From WHTG01 sp035540515 (GTDB lineage: Bacteria > Actinomycetota > Nitriliruptoria > Euzebyales > Egibacteraceae), in NCBI GenBank assembly GCA_035540515.1, contig DATLGM010000002.1:1-9155 (forward strand): a stretch of DNA of 9,155 bases, read 5' to 3'. The position numbers and the translations under genes were made by a program. Shown piece after piece: positions 1-5,948 of this stretch. Numbering within the stretch: position 1 is the stretch's first letter; every line of letters starts with the position of its first letter. The notes under the pieces are model-generated. The model worked only from the letters and a program-made list of their open reading frames with translations, was not told the DNA's origin and made no database searches.

Positions 1-366
1 GTGGACCCAGGCGCCCTCGTCTCGACGGAGCACCGCGCCGACGACCTCGCCGCGGTACCGAATGCGCTGCTCGTCGTAGAACTCCGGGCAGTCGTACAGC
101 TCGTTGGAGGTCCGCCGGCTGATCCCGCCGGGCGTCCCACCTTCGCGCTCCTGTCCCTCGCGCGGCAGCGGCTCGGGGCACTCCACGGGATCGCGGATGT
201 CGGTCGCGACCTCCGTCTCCTGCGGGTCTGGGGCTGTGACCGCCGTGTCGGTCGGGTGCGGGTAGCGCAGCGCCTCGGCGCCGGCGACGATGCCGGCGAT
301 GACCAGGCCGGCGAACGCGGCCCACAGCAGGACCTTGCGACGCGAGGCGGGCCGACGGGGGTTCAT
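1..366 (-). CDS. Membrane-anchored extracytoplasmic protein, last gene of the trk operon (partial, C-terminus beyond left edge)
   Basis: The frame opens at ATG 366-364 and stays open to base 1, giving 122 residues. The ATG overlaps the trkH stop in an ATGA arrangement, which fixes the start and implies translational coupling. The N-terminus is basic (MNPRRPASRRK), followed by one hydrophobic segment at about residues 12-32, so the protein is probably anchored N-in with the rest outside. Next comes a Pro/Glu/Thr-rich linker (about 38-85) with Cys63, then Cys93. The visible end (about 100-122, with YRGEVVGAVLRRDEGAWV) has the alternating strand pattern I associate with small OB-fold-like domains in actinobacterial membrane proteins; this is a pattern impression, not a family match. 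Its position suggests a role near the Trk transporter, but no function can be assigned. The two cysteines could pair outside the cell. Confidence 0.75.
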   Translation of the reverse strand, partial: MNPRRPASRRKVLLWAAFAGLVIAGIVAGAEALRYPHPTDTAVTAPDPQETEVATDIRDPVECPEPLPREGQEREGGTPGGISRRTSNELYDCPEFYDEQRIRYRGEVVGAVLRRDEGAWVH

Positions 367-1868
367 GCCCGGCCCCGGAAGATCGCGATGACATACCCGA
401 CGAGCGCGAACGGGGCGATGAACTCCAGTCGCCCGACGACCATCTGCAGGATGTACATCACCTTCAGCGGCCACTCGAGCTCAGGCCGCACGACGCCGAC
501 CGACAATCCGCCGGACGAGGCCGCCGCGGTGCTCTCGAACATCGACATCTGCAGGTCGTAGCCGTAGAACAGCCCGGCGAGCGCCCCGCCGAAGTACAGC
601 GCAAGCCACAGGAGCAGGATGGTTGCCGCCGGCCGGACCATGCGCTCGTCGAGCGGGCGGTCCCGGACCGTGTGGACGGTCTCGACGACGGAGGCGTCCT
701 CGGGGTACAGCACCTTGCGGATGTCCTGGCGCAGACTCTTGGCGATCAACCCGACGCGGATGCCCTTGATGCCACCGGCGGTGGACCCGGCCATGCCGCC
801 CACCGCCATGGCGGAGACCAGCATCGCCGGGGCGAGCACGCCCCAGTCGGTGAAGAACATGCGCCCGGGCACCGATGAAAGGCCGGTCGTGGTGTGGGCG
901 CTGACCATGTGGAACAGGCCCTGACGGAACAGCGGCCAGAAGTCGGTGAACGTCCCGGAGCGGCCCAGCCCGATCACCGCGATGAGGTAGAGCACCGTCA
1001 TCGACACCGCGAGCGCCCGCGCCTCGATGTTGCGGAACAGCTCACGGAACTTGCCCTGCCACAGCAGGTAGTGCAGCGCGAAGCTGAACGCCCCGGCCAC
1101 CATGATGGGCAGCAATACGAACTCCACCGACGCCGACCGGTAGAAGGCAACACTGGCCGACTGCGGCGAGAAACCGCCGGTGTCGAACGCCGCCATGAAC
1201 AGGTTGACCGCGTGGTACAGCGCAGTCACCGGGGTAACGCCGGCGAGCATGATGGTCGTCCACAGCGCCGCGGTGCCGATCAGGCCGTAGACCAGCGCGA
1301 CCCGCCAGATGAACTGCGCGGTCCGGATGACGTTGGGGACGACCTTCTCCTCCCGCCCCTCTCCCGTGTACAGGGCACCGACGCGCGCGCCGGCGCTGGC
1401 GAAGATCGTCAGGACGACCACGACGATGCCCTGGCCGCCCAGGAACTGCATCAGGTGGCGCCACAAGTTCACGCTGCGGGCCATGTGGTCAAGGTCGTTC
1501 GCCAGCGTCAGGCCGATCGTGGCGAAGCCGCTCATCGCCTCGAAGTAGGCGTCGAGGAAGCCCAGGTAATGCCCGCTGAGCAACAGCGGAACCGCGGCCG
1601 CCACGGGCGCGAGCAGCCACGCCGACGCGACCGTCGCCAGGCCGTGGCTGGTGCGCAGCGGCGCGTCCGTCGCCAGCAGCCAGCTCGTCGCCCGGCCGAC
1701 CGTCACGGCCAGTGACAGACCGATAAGGAAGCCGTACGCCTCGTTGGTCTCCCCGGCCGCCACCGCAACGGCGAGAGGGACGGCCATGGCGCAGCCAACG
1801 CCGAAGAGTACCTTGCCGGTGTAGAAGCCGATGAGGCGGAAGTCTTCGCGGTCGGGGCGAAACAGCAT
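363..1868 (-). CDS. trkH: TrkH-family potassium uptake protein, pore-forming subunit
   Basis: A 501-residue polytopic membrane protein of the TrkH/KtrB superfamily, the K+-conducting subunit of Trk. The four pore-loop repeats are visible: FEAMSGFATIGLT (about 109-121), FDTGGFS (228-234), SAHTTTGLSS (323-332) and STAAASSGGLS (446-456). Each supplies the Gly-containing filter segment. Other family landmarks are LGGQGIV (143-149), GGMAGSTAGGIK (357-368) in the gating-loop region, and GRLE (479-482) in the last core helix. The length is typical of TrkH. ATG 1868 is the only reasonable start, because an in-frame TAG lies immediately upstream. No strong Shine-Dalgarno is seen and the preceding microprotein gene ends 8 bases upstream, so expression probably depends on coupled translation. 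Two adjacent RCK-type TrkA genes upstream supply the cytosolic gating ring. K+ rather than Na+ selectivity is inferred from the filter glycines. Confidence 0.96.
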   Translation of the reverse strand: MLFRPDREDFRLIGFYTGKVLFGVGCAMAVPLAVAVAAGETNEAYGFLIGLSLAVTVGRATSWLLATDAPLRTSHGLATVASAWLLAPVAAAVPLLLSGHYLGFLDAYFEAMSGFATIGLTLANDLDHMARSVNLWRHLMQFLGGQGIVVVVLTIFASAGARVGALYTGEGREEKVVPNVIRTAQFIWRVALVYGLIGTAALWTTIMLAGVTPVTALYHAVNLFMAAFDTGGFSPQSASVAFYRSASVEFVLLPIMVAGAFSFALHYLLWQGKFRELFRNIEARALAVSMTVLYLIAVIGLGRSGTFTDFWPLFRQGLFHMVSAHTTTGLSSVPGRMFFTDWGVLAPAMLVSAMAVGGMAGSTAGGIKGIRVGLIAKSLRQDIRKVLYPEDASVVETVHTVRDRPLDERMVRPAATILLLWLALYFGGALAGLFYGYDLQMSMFESTAAASSGGLSVGVVRPELEWPLKVMYILQMVVGRLEFIAPFALVGYVIAIFRGRA

Positions 1869-1876
1869 CTACGGGC

Positions 1877-2032
1877 TCACGTCAGGGCAGCGACGACGGC
1901 GGTGATCACCGCGGCGACGGCGGCCATCAGCACGACCCCGACCGTCACCGCGCCGATGCCGTTGAAGCCACTGCGCAGCAGCGTCGGGCCTGGGCGGCCG
2001 CGCTCGGGTCCGGGGGTGCGGGGGCGCCGCAT
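1877..2032 (-). CDS. 51-residue single-pass membrane microprotein inside the trk operon
   Basis: A short gene of 51 codons between the second trkA-like gene and trkH. Its ATG (2032-2030) overlaps the upstream stop as TGATG. An AAGG Shine-Dalgarno lies at 2044-2041 with an 8-base spacer, and the stop is 8 bases before the trkH ATG. Residues 1-20 are Arg/Pro-rich (MRRPRTPGPERGRPGP). Residues about 25-51 are almost purely hydrophobic Gly/Ala/Val/Ile/Leu, forming one membrane helix that ends at the C-terminus. The positive-inside rule predicts N-in, C-out. I do not recognise a family. Position and topology recall small accessory subunits of K+ transporters such as KdpF, but there is no evident sequence relation. 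Coupled signals on both sides argue that it is a real gene rather than a spacer. A role in TrkH assembly or stability is inference only. Confidence 0.72.
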   Translation of the reverse strand: MRRPRTPGPERGRPGPTLLRSGFNGIGAVTVGVVLMAAVAAVITAVVAALT

Positions 2033-2700
2033 CACCGGCGCCTTGCCGGTTTGAGCACGGCGTCGCGGACCTGCTGCTCGACCTCCGGGGCGGTCAGGGC
2101 GATCACCTGGTCGCCGGGACGAAGCCGTGTGGGACCCCGGGGGATGACCAGCCCGTCGCCTCGGATCAGGCACACGACGACGGAGTCGGCCGGCAGCTCG
2201 AGCTCCTCGATGCGGTTGAGGGTGTCGGAGGCGTCGGCGGGGATGTCGATCTCGACGAGGTTCACGCGACCCGCGCGCAGCGTCGTGAGGTGGATCAGCT
2301 CGCCGACCGTCAGCTGCTCGCGGATCAGCCGCGAGATCAGCGAGGTCGTGGAGACGGCCTCGATGTCCAGACGGGTGAACAGCTCTTCGTTCTTCGGCTT
2401 GTTCACCCGCGAGATGATCCGCGGCACGCCGAAGGTGTTGCGCGCCAGCTGACACGACACGAAGTTCGCGTCGTCGGCCCCCGTGGTCGCGACGAACACG
2501 TCGGCCCGCTCCAGCCGCGTCTCCTCGAGGTAGCGGACGTCGGTGGCGTCACCCCGGATGACCAGGATGTTGTCGTTGGGCAGCAGGTCGTCGCACCGCC
2601 CGGCGACGGGCTCGATGATCGACACGCGGTGGCCCGCGTTGAGCAGGTCCAGCGCGATGAACCGCCCGACCTTGCCGCCGCCGGCGAGCACGGCGTACAT
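2032..2700 (-). CDS. trkA: TrkA-like RCK protein, second of the pair (Trk K+ uptake, NAD-binding)
   Basis: A 222-residue protein with one RCK unit: an N-terminal Rossmann domain (TrkA_N, about 1-125) and a C-terminal TrkA_C domain (about 140-218). GGGKVG at residues 7-12 is the GxGxxG dinucleotide loop. Glu30 at the end of the second strand is the acidic residue expected to bind the adenosine ribose of NAD(H). GDAT (50-53) is the conserved loop after the third strand. The family forms a cytosolic ring under TrkH and gates K+ flow in response to nucleotides. The start ATG (2700-2698) overlaps the stop of the preceding trkA-like gene as TGATG. The Arg-rich tail ends in TGA overlapping the microprotein start. 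Actinobacteria often carry two adjacent single-unit TrkA proteins (CeoB and CeoC in Mycobacterium tuberculosis), which matches this layout. Confidence 0.94.
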   Translation of the reverse strand: MYAVLAGGGKVGRFIALDLLNAGHRVSIIEPVAGRCDDLLPNDNILVIRGDATDVRYLEETRLERADVFVATTGADDANFVSCQLARNTFGVPRIISRVNKPKNEELFTRLDIEAVSTTSLISRLIREQLTVGELIHLTTLRAGRVNLVEIDIPADASDTLNRIEELELPADSVVVCLIRGDGLVIPRGPTRLRPGDQVIALTAPEVEQQVRDAVLKPARRR

Positions 2701-3392
2701 CAGCCGCGCCTGTCTCGCCGCTGCGCCGAGGCGGCCGCGTCCACTGGGTTGCCCATCAGCGACTGCAGCCGCCGATGCGCCTTACCCGTGATCGCCGCCA
2801 CCACGATGTCGCCCCGCAGCACCGTGTCGTTCAATGTCGGGATGCGCACGCGGTCGCCGCGGCGCACCGCCGCCACGCGGACGTCGCCTTCCTGCTCGAG
2901 CTCCATGATGCTGTAGCCGTGGCCCTCGCGGGCGACGGCCATCTCCACAATCCGGGTGTTGGGGTCTTCGAACGCCACATGCAGCGGAAACGCCTCGTCC
3001 TGCAGCTCGTTGAGGATCGCCTTCGCCACCAGCCGCGTCCCCGAGACGTAGTGCACGCCCATCTTGCGGTAGCTCTCCTCGCGGGCAGGGTTGAACAGCC
3101 GCGCGACGGTCTTGGGGACCGAGAACAGGATCTGGGCGATCTGCACCGCCATGAGGTTGACGTTGTCGAACGAGGTGACGGCGACGACCGCCTCGGCGCG
3201 CTCGATTCCCGCCTGCACCAGCGTCTCGCGGTCGGTGAAGTCGCCCAGGACCGTGTCGCCGTTGAACCCCGTGCCGAGGCGGTCGAACGCGGCGGCGTTG
3301 GCATCCACGACCACGACGTCGTGTCCGTCCCCCGACAGCCGCTCTGCGAGCTGGGCGCCCACGCGCCCGCAGCCGCCGATGATGGCGTGCAT
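2700..3392 (-). CDS. trkA: TrkA-like RCK protein, first of the pair (Trk K+ uptake, NAD-binding)
   Basis: A 230-residue protein from ATG 3392. The Rossmann loop GGCGRVG (6-12), Asp30 at the end of the second strand and GDF (50-52) identify the TrkA_N domain. A TrkA_C domain follows at about 140-212, and a charged Arg-rich tail ends the protein. I chose ATG 3392 over an in-frame ATG at 3431 for three reasons: the Rossmann strand begins right there (MHAIIGGCGRVG), AAAGG at 3404-3400 gives a 7-base spacer, and the longer form would start upstream of the predicted -10 element. It is the first gene of the minus-strand K+ uptake operon and its stop overlaps the next start (TGATG). It differs clearly from its neighbour: Asp instead of Glu at the ribose site and Cys in the glycine loop. 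The two may form a mixed ring on TrkH. Confidence 0.93.
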   Translation of the reverse strand: MHAIIGGCGRVGAQLAERLSGDGHDVVVVDANAAAFDRLGTGFNGDTVLGDFTDRETLVQAGIERAEAVVAVTSFDNVNLMAVQIAQILFSVPKTVARLFNPAREESYRKMGVHYVSGTRLVAKAILNELQDEAFPLHVAFEDPNTRIVEMAVAREGHGYSIMELEQEGDVRVAAVRRGDRVRIPTLNDTVLRGDIVVAAITGKAHRRLQSLMGNPVDAAASAQRRDRRG

Positions 3393-3399
3393 CGTTGTG

Positions 3400-3404
3400 C
3401 CTTT
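3400..3404 (-). promoter_or_regulatory. Shine-Dalgarno deciding the start of the first trkA-like gene
   Basis: The minus strand reads AAAGG seven bases upstream of ATG 3392-3390. This supports the 230-residue form over the form starting at 3431. Confidence 0.65.
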
Positions 3405-3420
3405 GTCCCGATCGGCGCGG

Positions 3421-3448
3421 CAGTATGCCACCGGCCGTTCCTATACTG
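3421..3448. promoter_or_regulatory. Divergent trk/ispH promoter region with a symmetric dyad
   Basis: CAGTAT (3421-3426) and ATACTG (3443-3448) form a perfect 6-bp inverted repeat. The exact centre of the dyad falls in the palindrome CGGCCG (3432-3437). Each arm reads as a -10 element: TATACT on plus (3442-3447), seven bases before the ispH ATG, and CATACT on minus (3427-3422), about 30 bases before the trkA ATG. No convincing -35 is visible for either. A bidirectional promoter is therefore likely, and the dyad could also be an operator. Both roles are inferred from sequence only. Confidence 0.55.
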
Positions 3449-3454
3449 GCCCAT

Positions 3455-4426
3455 ATGCCTGACCAGCCCCTGAAGGTGCTGCTGGCCGCCCCGCGAGGGT
3501 TCTGCGCCGGCGTCGAGCGGGCCGTAGAGATCGTCGAGCGAGCGCTGGCGGCCTACGGCGCGCCCGTGTACGTGCGCCACGCCATCGTCCACAACGTCCA
3601 CGTGGTCTCCGAGCTGGAGGCCAAAGGCGCTGTCTTCGTCGAGGACGAGACGGAGGTGCCCGAGGGGGGTCTGCTCGTGTTCAGCGCGCACGGCGTCGCG
3701 CCCACCGTGCGGGTCAACTCCGAGCAGCGGGGGCTGCGGACCATCGATGCGACCTGCCCGCTGGTGACCAAGGTCCATCTGGAGGCGGTCGACTACGCCC
3801 AGAGGGGCCTGTCGATCATCCTCGTCGGCCACGAGGGACACCAGGAGGTGATCGGCACGATGGGCCACGCCCCGGAGTCGATCAACCTGGTCGAGACGGC
3901 CGAGGACGTCGAGGCGCTCGACCTCCCTGATCCGTCCAGGGTCGCGTACCTGACGCAGACGACGCTGTCGGTCGACGAGGCGAACGCCGTGATCGACGCG
4001 ATCCGCCGCAAGTACCCGCAGGCCCGAGGCCCGCGCGGCGAGGACATCTGCTACGCCACCCAGAACCGCCAGGACGCCACCAAGGTCCTGGCGGACCGCA
4101 GCGACCTGGTGCTGGTGGTCGGTTCCGCCCACTCGTCGAACTCCAAGCGGATGGTCGAGGTGGCGCTGGACTACGGGGCGCCGGCGGCATACCTGGTGGA
4201 CGACGCGGACGCGATCGAGCCCGCATGGCTGGACGGTGTCGACACCGTGGGCCTCACGTCAGGAGCGAGCGCCCCCGAGCGGCTGGTCACCGACGTGATC
4301 CGCTGGCTGCAGGACAGGTCGCGGGGGGCGACCGTCGAGACACTCGACGTGATCGACGAGCAGATGCACTTCGCCCTGCCGGCGCAGCTGCGCAACCTGC
4401 CGCTGGTCGACAGCGGCGCGCGCTAA
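3455..4426 (+). CDS. ispH: 4-hydroxy-3-methylbut-2-enyl diphosphate reductase (IspH/LytB)
   Basis: A 323-residue iron-sulfur enzyme for the last step of the MEP isoprenoid pathway, reducing HMBPP to isopentenyl and dimethylallyl diphosphate. All three [4Fe-4S] ligands are visible: Cys17 in RGFCAGV, Cys101 in DATCPLVTKVH and Cys199 in DICYATQNRQ. Substrate-site residues are present too: His46 (IVHNVHVV), His79 (SAHGV), His129 and Glu131 (GHQEVIGTMGH), the TQTTLSVDE segment at 167-175, SSNSKR (227-232) and GASAPE (270-275). The length is normal for the family. ATG 3455 has no Shine-Dalgarno, but TATACT ends seven bases before it, so the mRNA is probably leaderless. The gene is divergent from the trk operon. 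Its TAA overlaps the stop of the convergent dehydratase gene. Confidence 0.98.
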   Translation: MPDQPLKVLLAAPRGFCAGVERAVEIVERALAAYGAPVYVRHAIVHNVHVVSELEAKGAVFVEDETEVPEGGLLVFSAHGVAPTVRVNSEQRGLRTIDATCPLVTKVHLEAVDYAQRGLSIILVGHEGHQEVIGTMGHAPESINLVETAEDVEALDLPDPSRVAYLTQTTLSVDEANAVIDAIRRKYPQARGPRGEDICYATQNRQDATKVLADRSDLVLVVGSAHSSNSKRMVEVALDYGAPAAYLVDDADAIEPAWLDGVDTVGLTSGASAPERLVTDVIRWLQDRSRGATVETLDVIDEQMHFALPAQLRNLPLVDSGAR

Positions 4427-4767
4427 GCGGTTCCGGGAGTCTCGCGGCGCCCTGCCGCGGGGTTGTCCGGGTTGGCATCGCCGTGCGCCTCGCCGGTGTC
4501 GATCCTTGCGGCCAGGTCGAGGTCTTTCTGCGTCACGCCGCCCTCGGAGTGGGTGACCAGCGCGAGCGTGACCGTGGAGCCGTCGCGGGTCACGTCCGGG
4601 TGGTGGTTCATCTGATCGGCGAGCACCGACACTCGATCCAGGAACGCATGAGCGGCGTCGTCGTCGCCGAACAGATACGTCTTCGAGATCCCCTCCAGGG
4701 TCCCGTCCCACCCCGGCAGCTCGTTGAGCCCCTTGAACAGGGCATCGGGGTTCAGTCGGTCAACCAT
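4423..4767 (-). CDS. Pterin-4a-carbinolamine dehydratase-like protein
   Basis: A 114-residue protein of the PCD/DCoH family, which dehydrates 4a-hydroxytetrahydropterins in aromatic amino acid hydroxylation and has folate-related and regulatory relatives. The family signature is present: Asp51-x3-His55-His56-Pro57, then THSEGGVT with His73, and Asp82 in the following helix. The three catalytic histidines (55, 56, 73) are conserved. The aromatic residue usually found about six residues after HHP is glycine (Gly63), which is unusual. The start at ATG 4767 is supported by AAGGAG about ten bases upstream and by the match to the family N-terminus. It lies 8 bases inside the end of the RNase D gene, implying coupling. 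The polar C-terminal tail (about 91-114) extends past the usual family end and overlaps the ispH stop. No aromatic hydroxylase is in the window, so the physiological substrate is unknown. Confidence 0.9.
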   Translation of the reverse strand: MVDRLNPDALFKGLNELPGWDGTLEGISKTYLFGDDDAAHAFLDRVSVLADQMNHHPDVTRDGSTVTLALVTHSEGGVTQKDLDLAARIDTGEAHGDANPDNPAAGRRETPGTA

Positions 4768-5947
4768 CGTTGCTCTGCTCCTTGTGCTCAGCGGGGGACG
4801 GGTCGGATGGTGGCGCGGGGGTGCCGGGACCGTCGAGGTCTGCAGCCTCGCAGAACGCGGCTCCGAGCTGCTCCCACTGCCAGGGGCGGAGCCCCAGCGC
4901 CTCGCGCAGCTCGTCGGGTGTTTCGGGGCTCGACAGCACCGCGGGCGCCAGTGTCCGGCTGGGGCAAAGGACGCCGGCATCGATCCCCAGCGCCTCGGCG
5001 CGCTCGGCGCGGATCTGGCGCAGCTCGTCGATCAGCGCCCGGTCGGCATCGGTGGGCGCGCGCAGGGGGCGCCGCTCCTCGGCATCCAGCGGCGTGCCGT
5101 CGGCGACCGCCGCCAGCAGCGTCGGCCCGAACTCGCGGATTGACTGCCGGCGCAGCCCCCGCTGGGACAGCTCGGACACCGACGCCGGCGGCGTCTTGGC
5201 GAGGTCGACGAGGATGGCGTCGGTCGCGATGCGTCCCGGTGCGGTGTCGGTGTCGCGGCCCAGCTGCTCGCGCGTCTCCCACAGCCGGCGCAGACGGGCG
5301 CGCGCAGTGACATCGAGCCGCCCCGCCCCCTTCGTCCGTGACCAGCGCCGTCGGTCCTCCACGGGGGGCATCGCCAGCAGGGCGGCCAGCTCCTGTTCGT
5401 ACCACTGACGCCGACCGGCCTGCTCGAGCTCGGCGTCGAGCACCGCCCACAGCTCCGGCAGGTCGGCGACGTCCCCGGCGGCGTACGCGAGCATGTCCTT
5501 GGTCAGGGGGCGGGCCTCCCAGTTCGCTCGCTGCATGGCGGACTTGTCGCCGGACAGGGTGACGCCGAGCCGGTCACGCAGCAGCGCCTCCAGTCCCGTC
5601 GGCAGCCCCAGCACCGCGGCCGCCACCGCGGTGTCGCAGATGTGCGGCGGCTTCACCCCCAGGTTGACCAGCGGCTCCAGGTCGTTCTCGACGGCATGGA
5701 ACACGGTGAGCCGTGGCTGCAGGAACGCGTCGAGGGCCCGAAGGTCCTGCGCCGTCAGCGGATCCACCACGACCACCTGGCCGGCGCCGCCCACCTGGAT
5801 CAGCGCGGCGGCGCGGTAGTACCGGTCCCAGTCCGCCCGCTCGACGTCGACGCCGACCCGCTCGACGTCCCCGAGTGACTCCAGGGCGAGGACGAGATCT
5901 TCGGTCCGGTCGACGACGGTCAGGTGCTCCAATGGCATCGGCGTCAC
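4760..5947 (-). CDS. rnd: Ribonuclease D-type 3'-5' exonuclease with HRDC region
   Basis: A 395-residue DEDDy exonuclease, a family that trims tRNA and other small RNA 3' ends. Exo I is seen in VGVDVER (Asp34, Glu36), Exo II in HAVENDLEP (Asp89) and Exo III in YAAGDVADL (Tyr155, Asp159), so the metal-binding carboxylates and the tyrosine are intact. After about residue 200, one HRDC-like helical unit (about 210-290) and probably a second (about 298-370) follow, as in RNase D, for nucleic acid binding. The end is an acidic Pro/Ser tail. The start is taken as GTG 5947, one base after the hydrolase stop. ATG 5938, three codons in, is an equal alternative since neither has a clear Shine-Dalgarno. 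It is the middle gene of a tight three-gene minus-strand unit and overlaps the dehydratase start by 8 bases. Confidence 0.93.
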   Translation of the reverse strand: MTPMPLEHLTVVDRTEDLVLALESLGDVERVGVDVERADWDRYYRAAALIQVGGAGQVVVVDPLTAQDLRALDAFLQPRLTVFHAVENDLEPLVNLGVKPPHICDTAVAAAVLGLPTGLEALLRDRLGVTLSGDKSAMQRANWEARPLTKDMLAYAAGDVADLPELWAVLDAELEQAGRRQWYEQELAALLAMPPVEDRRRWSRTKGAGRLDVTARARLRRLWETREQLGRDTDTAPGRIATDAILVDLAKTPPASVSELSQRGLRRQSIREFGPTLLAAVADGTPLDAEERRPLRAPTDADRALIDELRQIRAERAEALGIDAGVLCPSRTLAPAVLSSPETPDELREALGLRPWQWEQLGAAFCEAADLDGPGTPAPPSDPSPAEHKEQSNDG

Positions 5948-5948
5948 G

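Noticed and set aside
1..561. Plus-strand open frame antisense to the operon end and trkH
   Set aside because: It is Arg/Gly-rich with no recognisable family and lies opposite two well-supported minus-strand genes. Long antisense frames are expected in such GC-rich DNA.
894..1715. 273-codon plus-strand frame inside trkH
   Set aside because: Its product is a low-complexity Arg/Gln/His/Asp mix antisense to an intact TrkH with all four pore loops.
3393..3431. Upstream ATG start at 3431 for the first trkA-like gene
   Set aside because: It adds 13 residues before the Rossmann strand, lies upstream of the predicted -10 element and ignores the good AAAGG site at 3404-3400.
2831..4132. 433-codon minus-strand frame spanning the start of the trkA-like gene and ispH
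   Set aside because: It crosses a divergent promoter and runs antisense to ispH; the conserved residues belong to the other frames.
4768..4980. N-terminal extension of the dehydratase-like protein to an ATG at 4980
   Set aside because: The extra residues are low-complexity and fully overlap the RNase D gene. ATG 4767 has a Shine-Dalgarno and fits the family start.
4225..5310. 361-codon plus-strand frame running from the end of ispH over the dehydratase and RNase D genes
   Set aside because: Arg/Ala/Gly-rich translation without motifs; both genes beneath have intact catalytic residues.
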